Source of the DNA: Christensenella sp. UBA5394
GTDB taxonomy: Bacteria; Bacillota; Clostridia; Christensenellales; CAG-138
Length of the DNA: 6,714 nt
Direction: 5' to 3'
Assembly (NCBI GenBank): GCA_002409725.1
Contig: DHOI01000110.1
Coordinates: forward strand, 11,838 to 18,551
Positions within the stretch are counted from its first letter, which is position 1. Every line of letters starts with the position of its first letter. The notes beneath the pieces are model-generated. The model saw only the letters and a list, made by a program, of their open reading frames with translations, was not told where the DNA came from and made no database searches. This document shows positions 1 through 6,714 of the stretch, one piece after another. The translations under genes were made by a program, and so were the position numbers.

Positions 1-2
1 GC

Positions 3-713
3 CAGCATGGCCCTTAGCTGCTCGCAATGGCTGCTCAGGCGCACCAGCTCTTCATCGATGCTGGCCCTGTCGGCAAAGATGGCGGTTTCGGCGGCCAGGC
101 GCGCGGGGTCGATCTCCACGCCGTTCAGCAAGGCCGCGATGCGCTCCTGCAAGCGCTGGCGGTATTCTTCTACCACCAACGGCGCGCGCAGGGCGATCTT
201 GGCCGCCAAGCCCTCTACCACGCCGCAGCGGGCCAGCAAGTCTTCACAAAGCTTGGCGCCTTCCACGGCCCGCATGGCCTTGAGCTCCACCAGAGCCAGG
301 CCGCAGGCCTCAGCCGCCAGGGCGGAAACCGCCTCCCGGTCTTCCTCCGCCTCGATGATATCCGTTACATCCGGAAGCCGCAGGGCCGCCGAAAGGCCGA
401 CGTCGTCCCGAAGGCCAAAGCGCGCTGCAGATTCGCGTGCGGCTTCGAGGTATTCGCCAAGCAGCGCCTGATCCACGCACACCTTGCGGGCGTCCTCCCG
501 TTGATTGCGGTAAAAAAGATACACATCCACATGGCCGCGGGCCAGCTCGCGCGTGAGCACGCCCCTGAGCGCGTCCTCCACAAAGCCGATGTGCCGCGGC
601 ATACGAAAGCCCAAATCCAAATAACGGTGGTTCACACTTTTGAGCTCCACCGTCATCTCACGGCCCTCCCGGGCCAGCAGCGCCCGGCCAAAGCCGGTCA
701 TGCTGTTCACCAT
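3..713 (-). CDS. yicC: YicC/YloC family endoribonuclease, C-terminus cut by window edge
   Basis: The 237 visible codons begin MVNSMTGFGR, the hallmark N-terminus of the YicC family. Further family blocks are ELKSVNHRYLDLGFRMPR at residues 23-40, RGHVDVYL at 59-66 and a MRAVEGAKL segment at 147-155. The final visible stretch, FADRASIDEELVRLSSH (213-229), is the start of the C-terminal DUF1732 domain. Full-length relatives have about 290 residues, so roughly 50-55 lie beyond the left edge; the gene is truncated by the window, not broken. Family knowledge: YicC proteins are cytoplasmic endoribonucleases implicated in small-RNA turnover in E. coli; their role in Bacillota is less clear. The ATG at 713 is preferred because it gives the standard family start and has a GGAGG ribosome site 11 nt upstream (725-729). 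A GTG is the next codon and an internal ATG is codon 5. The gene has its own promoter and is probably first in a new transcript. In many Bacillota it precedes remA and gmk, which would lie off-window. Confidence 0.93.
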   Translation of the reverse strand, partial: MVNSMTGFGRALLAREGREMTVELKSVNHRYLDLGFRMPRHIGFVEDALRGVLTRELARGHVDVYLFYRNQREDARKVCVDQALLGEYLEAARESAARFGLRDDVGLSAALRLPDVTDIIEAEEDREAVSALAAEACGLALVELKAMRAVEGAKLCEDLLARCGVVEGLAAKIALRAPLVVEEYRQRLQERIAALLNGVEIDPARLAAETAIFADRASIDEELVRLSSHCEQLRAML

Positions 714-749
714 AGGACTCCCAACCTCCAAATTCTTCCGAAACAATTT

Positions 750-778
750 ATTATAGCACGTTTTACGCCCTTTTACAA
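750..778 (-). promoter_or_regulatory. Sigma-A-type promoter for yicC
   Basis: Read on the minus strand, a TTGTAA -35 box (778-773) is followed by a 17-nt spacer and a perfect TATAAT -10 box (755-750). TGC immediately precedes the -10 box, giving an extended TGn -10. Transcription would start near 743, leaving a leader of about 30 nt that contains the GGAGG ribosome site. This makes yicC independent of the ligase operon upstream. The call is by motif only. Confidence 0.85.
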
Positions 779-817
779 GGCGGGGGCGGCTGGCGGCGTT
801 TGCATGCCCATTCGCAA

Positions 818-837
818 TCTATGCATTTCTATGCAAT
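818..837. repeat. 10-bp tandem direct repeat between genes
   Basis: Two adjacent 10-base units, tctatgcatt (818-827) and tctatgcaat (828-837), differ at one position. They lie between the end of the HypE-like gene and the yicC promoter, about 40 bases upstream of the -35 box. They could be a direct-repeat binding site for a regulator of yicC, part of a dispersed intergenic repeat, or chance. No function can be assigned from the sequence. Confidence 0.4.
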
Positions 838-845
838 CCTTTGTA

Positions 846-867
846 GGTGCGCCGCCCTCGGCGCACC
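846..867. repeat. Perfect 9-bp G+C-rich hairpin between operon end and yicC
   Basis: The arms ggtgcgccg (846-854) and cggcgcacc (859-867) are exact reverse complements with a 4-base loop. The hairpin begins 40 bases after the stop codon of the HypE-like gene, where an operon terminator would be expected. However, neither side carries a T-run: on the minus strand it is followed by TACAAAGGATTG. It is therefore not a canonical intrinsic terminator. It may slow or stop polymerase with help from Rho, stabilise the mRNA 3' end, or be a copy of a dispersed palindromic repeat. A weaker 5-bp inverted repeat (gagcc/ggctc, 888-903) lies just beside it. Confidence 0.5.
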
Positions 868-906
868 GGTCAAAGGTGTGCATACGCGAGCCGCGGAGGG
901 CTCCCC

Positions 907-1875
907 CTACGCAAACAGGCGGTAAAGCTCGTCCGCCTCCGGCGGCTCCACAATTGTGCCGTCGGAAAGGCGCACGCCCTCGCCCCCGGCCCGGCCGATG
1001 CAGGCCGCTTGGATGCCGAGCTCCCCAAGCCCCCGGCATATGGCCGCCCCATCCGGGCAGGCGATGAGCATGCTGCCGCTGGAGAGCAGGCGGTAAGGGT
1101 TGAGGCCCAGCAAATCGCAGATCTTGGCCGTTACGGGGTGCACGGGAATGGCCGCTTCGAAAAGCTCCATGCCGCAGCCTGAAGCCTGGGCCATTTCCCA
1201 GGCCGCGCCGAAAACACCGCCCTCGGTCACATCATGCATGGCCGTAGCCCCGTGCGCAGCGGCATAAAGGCCCTCCGTCACCACGCTCACCTCCGAGAGG
1301 AAGCCCCGGGCCGTGCTTAACTCCACCGCCGTCAAGCCGGCAAGGCGGGTGGAAAAATCCTCCGCAATCACGGCCGTGCCCTCAAGCGCGGCAAACTTGG
1401 TCATCACCACATCGTGGCCGCTTCGCATGCCGGAGGGCAGCACGGGTCCGTTTTCCCCCGCCCGGGCGATGACCGTGGCGCAGGTGACCATGCGGGTGAC
1501 GGAATCGGTTACCTCCGTGTGGCCGCCGATGATATCCACATGGGCAAGCAGCGCCGCCTCGGCCAGCTCATCGGCCACCCGGCCCACCTGTTCCTCCGTG
1601 GCCGAAGGGGGGATCAGCAGCGTCACCAGAAGGCCCAAAGGCTCTGCGCCGGCCGCGGCCGCGTCGTTGCAGCTCACATGCACGGTGAGCCGCCCCAGGT
1701 TTTTATCCGCCGAGGTGATGGGATCCGTTGAGAGGATGGCCAGACGCCCCCCTAGATCTACGGCTGCGCAATCCACCCCGATCTGGGGGGAACAGATGAC
1801 CTCGGGCCGGATGTGCCGGAATTTCGAGAGGATCAAGGAATCCAGTTGTTCGTTGGTAAGCTTACCAAGACGCAT
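907..1875 (-). CDS. AIR synthase (PurM)-superfamily protein, HypE-like, function unknown
   Basis: This 322-residue protein carries the ordered blocks of the PurM/HypE/SelD/ThiL superfamily, which bind ATP at a dimer interface. They are IGVDCAAVD (32-40), STDPIT (49-54), SCNDAAAAGAEPLG (68-81), IIGGHTEVTDSVTR (115-128), HDVTEGGVFGAAWEMA (214-229) and SSGSMLIA (265-272). The first half is the AIRS N-terminal domain and residues from about 150 the C-terminal domain. It most resembles HypE, but it ends in DELYRLFA and lacks HypE's PRIC cysteine tail, which carries the carbamoyl group in [NiFe]-hydrogenase maturation. No hyp, selenium, thiamine or purine genes are visible. Superfamily enzymes phosphorylate amide, carbamoyl or similar substrates with ATP; the substrate here is unknown. 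The ATG at 1875 lies one base after the ligA stop. Ribosome-binding purines (GGAG, AGAG) lie inside the ligA 3' end, so translation is probably coupled to ligA. It is the last gene of the operon. Confidence 0.85.
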   Translation of the reverse strand: MRLGKLTNEQLDSLILSKFRHIRPEVICSPQIGVDCAAVDLGGRLAILSTDPITSADKNLGRLTVHVSCNDAAAAGAEPLGLLVTLLIPPSATEEQVGRVADELAEAALLAHVDIIGGHTEVTDSVTRMVTCATVIARAGENGPVLPSGMRSGHDVVMTKFAALEGTAVIAEDFSTRLAGLTAVELSTARGFLSEVSVVTEGLYAAAHGATAMHDVTEGGVFGAAWEMAQASGCGMELFEAAIPVHPVTAKICDLLGLNPYRLLSSGSMLIACPDGAAICRGLGELGIQAACIGRAGGEGVRLSDGTIVEPPEADELYRLFA

Positions 1876-1876
1876 G

Positions 1877-3865
<1,989 letters not shown>

Positions 3866-6067
3866 TCAATCCGCCGGTGTGATGGGTGCATAGGCGGCGG
3901 CGAATTTTTTCACGCCCGCCTGCTGGAAGTCGATGGTCACGGTCATAGCGCTGCCGCTACCGCTGATCTCCAGCACGGTGCCTTCGCCAAACTTGGCGTG
4001 CTTCACGCGCTGGTGCGGCTCGAAGCTCTTTTCCTCTCTCTGCGGCAGATCCGCCCGGGCTTCGGCCTTAACGCCGAAGCCCGGGTCGTACGCGGGCCTA
4101 GCCGGGGCAACGTACCGGCTGCGCTGGCGGGGCTGCTCTGGCTTGGCTTCTTCCTCCTGCAGCAAAAGATTGGCGGGAACCTCCTCCAAAAAGCGGGAGG
4201 GCCGGTTGAAGGCATAATCCCCAAAGAGCATGCGCTGCCGGGCGTGCAGCAGATAAAGCTTTTCCTCCGCCCGCGTCATGCCCACATAGCAGAGCCTGCG
4301 CTCCTCCTCTATGGCGGAGGAAGCTAGGTCGTTGCGGGCGCGCGAGGTGGGGAAAATATTCTCCTCCATGCCGCACAGAAACACCACCGGGAATTCCAGG
4401 CCCTTGGCGCTATGCAGCGTCATCAGGGTCACGGCACCGCCGCCGCTCTCCAGCGAATCCGTATCGGATACCAGGGCTACGTTCTCCAAAAAGGCAGCCA
4501 GGGCGCTCTCTCCCTCGGGCACATCCCGCTCAATCTCCTTGATATTACCGATCAGCTCGCGCAGGTTGTCCATGCGGTTCTCAATCTCGCCCTTTTTATC
4601 CTCTACCTTGAGGAATTGCTCATACTCCAGCGCGGCGATCATTTGCGCCGTGAAATCCGAAAGGGGCATGATCTCGCTCAGGGCGATGAATTCCCCCATG
4701 GTATCGGCAAAGGGCCGCAGCTTCTGGGCCGTGCGGGGCTGCAAGCCCTCGCCGTCCAGCGCTACGGAGAGCATGTAGGTGCCCCGGTTTTCCGCAGCGG
4801 CGCTCAGCTCGCCCACGGTGGCCTCGCCGATGGCGCGCCTAGGTACGTTGATGATGCGCCGCAGGGCCACGTCGTCCGCAGGGTTATAGATGAGGCGCAG
4901 GTAGGCCATGATATCCTTGACCTCCCGCCGCTCGTAGAAGCGCTGGCCGCCGTAGACCTTGTTGGGAATGCCGTAGTTGATGAGGGTGGATTCCAGCACA
5001 CGGCTCTGCGCGTTCATGCGATAGAGCACGGCGAAATCGCCATAGCCGCGGCCCGCGCGTACGCCTTCGAGTATCTTTCTGCATACAAAGGCGGCTTCAT
5101 CCCGCTCGGTAGGGGTCATGTGCAGCTCGATCTGCTCGCCGCCCGCCTTATCCGTCCAGAGGCGCTTTTTCTTGCGGCCGCGGTTGTTGTCGATCACGGC
5201 GTTGGCCGCGTCCAATATGACGGAGGTAGAGCGGTAGTTCTGCTCCAGGCGGATCACCTTCGCGCCCTCGAAATCCTTTTCAAATTCTAGGATGTTGCGG
5301 ATATCCGCGCCCCGCCAGCCATAGATGCTCTGGTCGTCATCGCCCACCACGCAGATGTTACGGTGCTCCCTGCACAGCATCTCGATCAGCTTATATTGCA
5401 GCAGGTTGGTATCCTGGTATTCATCCACCAGCACATATTGGAACCTGCGGCGGTATTTTTGCAGCGTTTCCGGATCTTTCTCGAATAAATTGAGGGTGAG
5501 GCAAAGCAGATCGTCAAAATCCAGGGCATTGGCCTCCCTAAGAGCCTTCTGGTACGCCCGGAAGACCCGCGATACCGCCTCGTCGAGATAGGGGTTGTCC
5601 TTGAGATACTGCTCGGGGTCGAGGGATTTATTTTTCGCATCGGAAAAGTGCGCCTGCAATTCCCTTTTGGGGATATCCTTATCGCTAATCTCCAATCGCT
5701 TGAGGATGCCGCCGATCAGCGAGAGCTGGTCGTCCGCGTCATAGATCACAAAGTTGCGCTCGCGGCCCAACTTGTCGATATCCACCCGCAGGATGCGCAC
5801 GCAGCAGGAGTGGAAGGTAGAAACCCAAAGGTCGTGCGGATCCCCGCCCACCAGGGCCTCTGTGCGCTCGCGCATCTCCCCTGCCGCCTTGTTGGTGAAG
5901 GTGAGAGCCAGGATGTTCCAGGGCTTTACGCCCTGCTCGATCAGGTTGGCGATGCGGTAGGTCAGCACCCGGGTTTTGCCGCTGCCTGCCCCTGCCAGCA
6001 CCAGCAGAGGGCCTTCCAGGCACTCCACTGCCTGACGCTGTTCTTTATTTAAAACGGATAAGTCCAT
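3866..6067 (-). CDS. pcrA: ATP-dependent 3'-5' DNA helicase PcrA (UvrD/Rep family)
   Basis: This superfamily 1A helicase unwinds DNA in repair, plasmid and phage replication, and clears RecA or stalled polymerase. Its 733 residues match the family (about 720-750) and all motifs are intact: Q motif around Gln9, Walker A GAGSGKT (26-32), Ia LALTFTNKAAGEM (53-65), Walker B VDEYQD (214-219), III VGDDDQSIYGWRGA (241-254), IV RLEQNYRS (273-280), V VTLMTLHSAKGLEFPVVF (546-563) and VI EEERRLCYVGMTRAEEKL (587-604). A charged, proline-containing linker (about 635-683) leads to the C-terminal Tudor-like domain (684-733, VKHAKFGEGTVLEISG), the RNA-polymerase-binding module in Bacillus PcrA. That tail separates PcrA from RecB- or AddA-type relatives. 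The start at 6067 fits the family N-terminus (LNKEQRQAV) and has GGTG/AGGA purines 4-9 nt upstream. It is the first gene of the pcrA-ligA-HypE-like operon, preceded by an extended -10 promoter. Confidence 0.97.
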   Translation of the reverse strand: MDLSVLNKEQRQAVECLEGPLLVLAGAGSGKTRVLTYRIANLIEQGVKPWNILALTFTNKAAGEMRERTEALVGGDPHDLWVSTFHSCCVRILRVDIDKLGRERNFVIYDADDQLSLIGGILKRLEISDKDIPKRELQAHFSDAKNKSLDPEQYLKDNPYLDEAVSRVFRAYQKALREANALDFDDLLCLTLNLFEKDPETLQKYRRRFQYVLVDEYQDTNLLQYKLIEMLCREHRNICVVGDDDQSIYGWRGADIRNILEFEKDFEGAKVIRLEQNYRSTSVILDAANAVIDNNRGRKKKRLWTDKAGGEQIELHMTPTERDEAAFVCRKILEGVRAGRGYGDFAVLYRMNAQSRVLESTLINYGIPNKVYGGQRFYERREVKDIMAYLRLIYNPADDVALRRIINVPRRAIGEATVGELSAAAENRGTYMLSVALDGEGLQPRTAQKLRPFADTMGEFIALSEIMPLSDFTAQMIAALEYEQFLKVEDKKGEIENRMDNLRELIGNIKEIERDVPEGESALAAFLENVALVSDTDSLESGGGAVTLMTLHSAKGLEFPVVFLCGMEENIFPTSRARNDLASSAIEEERRLCYVGMTRAEEKLYLLHARQRMLFGDYAFNRPSRFLEEVPANLLLQEEEAKPEQPRQRSRYVAPARPAYDPGFGVKAEARADLPQREEKSFEPHQRVKHAKFGEGTVLEISGSGSAMTVTIDFQQAGVKKFAAAYAPITPAD

Positions 6068-6097
6068 AAATCACCATCCTAATCCATACTGCGTTAT

Positions 6098-6127
6098 ATT
6101 ATACCATTCACGGGGTACGTTTGTACA
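6098..6127 (-). promoter_or_regulatory. Extended -10 promoter for the pcrA-ligA operon
   Basis: On the minus strand a perfect TATAAT -10 box (6103-6098) is preceded by TGG, giving an extended TGn -10. A TGTACA -35 box (6127-6122; four of six consensus bases) lies 18 nt upstream. The start site would be near 6091, leaving a leader of about 23 nt, too short for a riboswitch. The -35 box overlaps a GTAC-GTTT-GTAC dyad (6115-6126, + strand), which could be an operator. Identified by motif only. Confidence 0.8.
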
Positions 6128-6174
6128 TGCCCACAACGCCCGTGCAGGCATATGCGGATACGTATAATATGTAT

Positions 6175-6206
6175 AAAAATAAAAAGCGGCCCCCTTTGGG
6201 AACCGC
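6175..6206 (-). terminator. Intrinsic terminator after the PspC-domain gene
   Basis: The minus-strand transcript forms GCGGTTCCC (6206-6198), a three-base loop, then GGGGGCCGC (6194-6186). That is a 9-bp stem with two G-U pairs, followed at once by TTTTTATTTTT (6185-6175). It begins 26 nt after the PspC-protein stop codon and ends about 50 nt before the pcrA -35 box, insulating the two units. It is the only textbook Rho-independent terminator in the window. Confidence 0.9.
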
Positions 6207-6232
6207 CCCATCGATAAATCAGCGCCGCGTTT

Positions 6233-6415
6233 TTACGGCTGCTTAGGCAAAACGATAGCCGCGATCACATAGGCCAACAGGCCGATGAAGGTAAAGGCCA
6301 GCACGCCCCATATGATACGCACGATGGAAACATCCACGTCCAAATAATCCGCCACGCCCCGGCATACGCCAAAGAGCATCTTCCCGGAATCAGATCGATA
6401 CAACGTTTTCGCCAT
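6233..6415 (-). CDS. Small stand-alone PspC-domain membrane protein
   Basis: Almost the whole 60-residue product is a PspC domain: KTLYRSDSGKMLFGVCRGVA (3-22) followed by DYLDVDVSIVRIIWGVLAF (23-41). The GVCRGVADYL and VDVSIVRI elements are typical of the family. A hydrophobic stretch at about 33-56 predicts one transmembrane helix, with a short LPKQP tail. In E. coli PspC is a cytoplasmic-membrane partner of PspA/PspB in the phage-shock envelope-stress response. Single-domain versions of this size are common in Bacillota but poorly characterised, so an envelope-stress role is inference. The ATG at 6415 is supported by AGGGGGT 9 nt upstream. It has its own promoter and terminator and looks monocistronic. 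No pspA or pspB homologue is visible in the window. Confidence 0.9.
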   Translation of the reverse strand: MAKTLYRSDSGKMLFGVCRGVADYLDVDVSIVRIIWGVLAFTFIGLLAYVIAAIVLPKQP

Positions 6416-6451
6416 GCGGCACGCACCCCCTGTTATTTTCCTAGTGCCTAT

Positions 6452-6480
6452 ATCATACAGAAAAACGATCGATCACACAA
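6452..6480 (-). promoter_or_regulatory. Probable promoter for the PspC-domain gene
   Basis: On the minus strand TTGTGT (6480-6475) and TATGAT (6457-6452) are separated by exactly 17 nt. The -10 box has five of six consensus bases and the -35 box three of six, so it is weaker than the other two promoters here. The start would be near 6445, giving a leader of about 30 nt that includes the strong ribosome site. An inverted repeat (6476-6493) overlaps the -35 box, consistent with regulated expression. Confidence 0.6.
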
Positions 6481-6493
6481 GCACCAACTTGTG
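6476..6493. promoter_or_regulatory. Inverted repeat over the PspC-gene -35 box, candidate operator
   Basis: CACAAG (6476-6481) and CTTGTG (6488-6493) are exact reverse complements separated by six bases. One arm lies inside the -35 box. Size, symmetry and position suit a dimeric DNA-binding regulator. I cannot match it to a known regulator's consensus. A LuxR-type protein is encoded just upstream, but a link is speculation. Confidence 0.4.
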
Positions 6494-6510
6494 AACATGT
6501 GTCATGCAAA

Positions 6511-6544
6511 GGGGCTATAGCGCATAGAAAAGCGTTATAGCCCC
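6511..6544. repeat. Strong hairpin between the LuxR-type gene and the PspC gene
   Basis: The arms ggggctata (6511-6519) and tatagcccc (6536-6544) pair perfectly. After one non-Watson-Crick position, a further CGC/GCG pair block closes an 8-base loop, for a stem of about 13 bp. At the odd position (6520/6535) the pair is A-C in a minus-strand RNA but a G-U wobble in a plus-strand RNA. On the minus strand it is followed by only TTTGCATG, so it would be a poor intrinsic terminator for the LuxR-type gene, though it could act as a 3' barrier. Confidence 0.55.
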
Positions 6545-6555
6545 GGTCTTATGGT

Positions 6556-6613
6556 CAGCACGGCAAAATGCACAAGCCCTCTCTGATGAGGGAGGCTTGT
6601 ATACTGCCGTCTG
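6556..6613. repeat. Composite imperfect hairpin just after the LuxR-type gene
   Basis: Nested inverted repeats fold this stretch into one long imperfect structure. The outer arms are ACGGCA (6559-6564) with TGCCGT (6605-6610), extended by CAG (6556-6558, next to a bulged base). The inner arms are ACAAGCC (6572-6578) with GGCTTGT (6594-6600) and a CTC/GAG-rich tip. It starts 2 nt after the stop codon of the LuxR-type gene. On the minus strand the inner stem is followed by GCATTTTG, a weak T-run, so it may be that gene's terminator. It may instead be a copy of a dispersed intergenic repeat. Confidence 0.5.
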
Positions 6614-6615
6614 CT

Positions 6616-6714
6616 TTACTGCCCAAAGGGGAGGCCCGCCCTCTCCCGCTCCTTCATCATCTTCACAAAAACCATCAGCTCGTTGCGGGAGGAAACGTTG
6701 AGCTTCATATAGAT
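6616..6714 (-). CDS. C-terminal end of a LuxR-type HTH regulator (partial)
   Basis: Only the last 32 codons and a TAA stop are inside the window, and the frame is open to the right edge. The visible start, IYMKLNVSSRNELM, matches the end of the recognition helix and last helix of LuxR/FixJ-type DNA-binding domains, where IYRKLGVSSRTEL is typical. It is followed by a tail of about 18 residues rich in Lys, Arg and Glu, ending GLPFGQ. Too little is visible to tell a two-component response regulator from a larger MalT-like or other LuxR-family protein. Assignment rests on this one short motif. Confidence 0.7.
   Translation of the reverse strand: MYMKLNVSSRNELMVFVKMMKERERAGLPFGQ

Noticed and set aside
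773..1039. Minus-strand open frame of 88 codons overlapping the end of the HypE-like gene
   Set aside because: It is out of frame with the conserved protein and runs over the intergenic hairpin and into the yicC -35 box, with an Arg/Gly/Pro-rich translation lacking any family resemblance.
27..1067. Plus-strand open frame of 346 codons
   Set aside because: It lies antisense across yicC, the intergenic promoter and the end of the HypE-like gene, and its low-complexity Ala/Arg/Pro/His-rich translation resembles no family. It is a by-product of high G+C content.
4412..5290. Plus-strand open frame of 292 codons
   Set aside because: It is fully antisense to pcrA, whose motifs are continuous across this stretch. 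It is a shadow frame.
3866..6067. RecB/AddA-type nuclease-helicase as an alternative for the helicase gene
   Set aside because: There is no C-terminal nuclease domain, the length is that of PcrA/UvrD, and the Tudor-like C-terminal domain is present.
6163..6168. TATAAT on the plus strand between pcrA and the PspC gene
   Set aside because: No -35-like sequence lies at the right distance (CCGTGC is found there). It would drive transcription straight into a terminator stem and antisense to the PspC gene. It is best explained by the A+T-rich tail beside the terminator.
6149..6185. Possible second, upstream promoter for pcrA on the minus strand (TATTAT near the terminator tail)
   Set aside because: The matching -35 position falls in the G+C-rich terminator stem and does not resemble TTGACA. 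The extended -10 promoter at 6098-6127 is much better.

Overview
The window looks like ordinary chromosome from a fairly G+C-rich Bacillota, most likely a Clostridia-type anaerobe. This is an inference from the gene set and order (PcrA-type helicase, NAD-dependent ligase, YicC, a stand-alone PspC-domain protein), from purine-rich Shine-Dalgarno sites, and from sigma-A-like promoters in short A+T-rich islands between G+C-rich genes. I cannot name a genus. Every gene I can support lies on the minus strand, so transcription runs from the right end of the window to the left.

Reading with transcription: (1) At 6616-6714 is the last 32 codons of a protein ending in a LuxR-type helix-turn-helix. It is followed by about 200 bases with two inverted-repeat hairpins. 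(2) At 6233-6415 is a 60-residue single-pass PspC-domain membrane protein with its own promoter and a clear intrinsic terminator. (3) At 6067-907 is a compact three-gene operon: pcrA (UvrD/PcrA helicase), ligA (NAD+-dependent DNA ligase) and a PurM/HypE-like ATP-binding protein of unknown function. The spacings are 15 nt and 1 nt, and one extended -10 promoter precedes pcrA. (4) About 190 bases follow with a perfect 9-bp hairpin, a short tandem repeat, and a near-consensus promoter for the next gene. (5) At 713 to the left edge is yicC, an endoribonuclease-family gene cut off by the window before its C-terminal domain.

PcrA unwinds DNA and removes proteins from it during repair and replication, and LigA seals the resulting nicks, so the first two operon genes form a known DNA-maintenance pair. 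The third gene is the main unknown. It has the ATP-binding signature blocks of the AIR synthase (PurM)/HypE superfamily but no HypE-type C-terminal cysteine tail, and no hydrogenase or purine genes are nearby. I found no mobile element, CRISPR array, tRNA, rRNA or defence locus, and nothing that clearly amounts to a new biological system. The points most worth a second look are the orphan HypE-like protein, the variant nucleotidyltransferase motifs in LigA, and the structured intergenic repeats at both ends.
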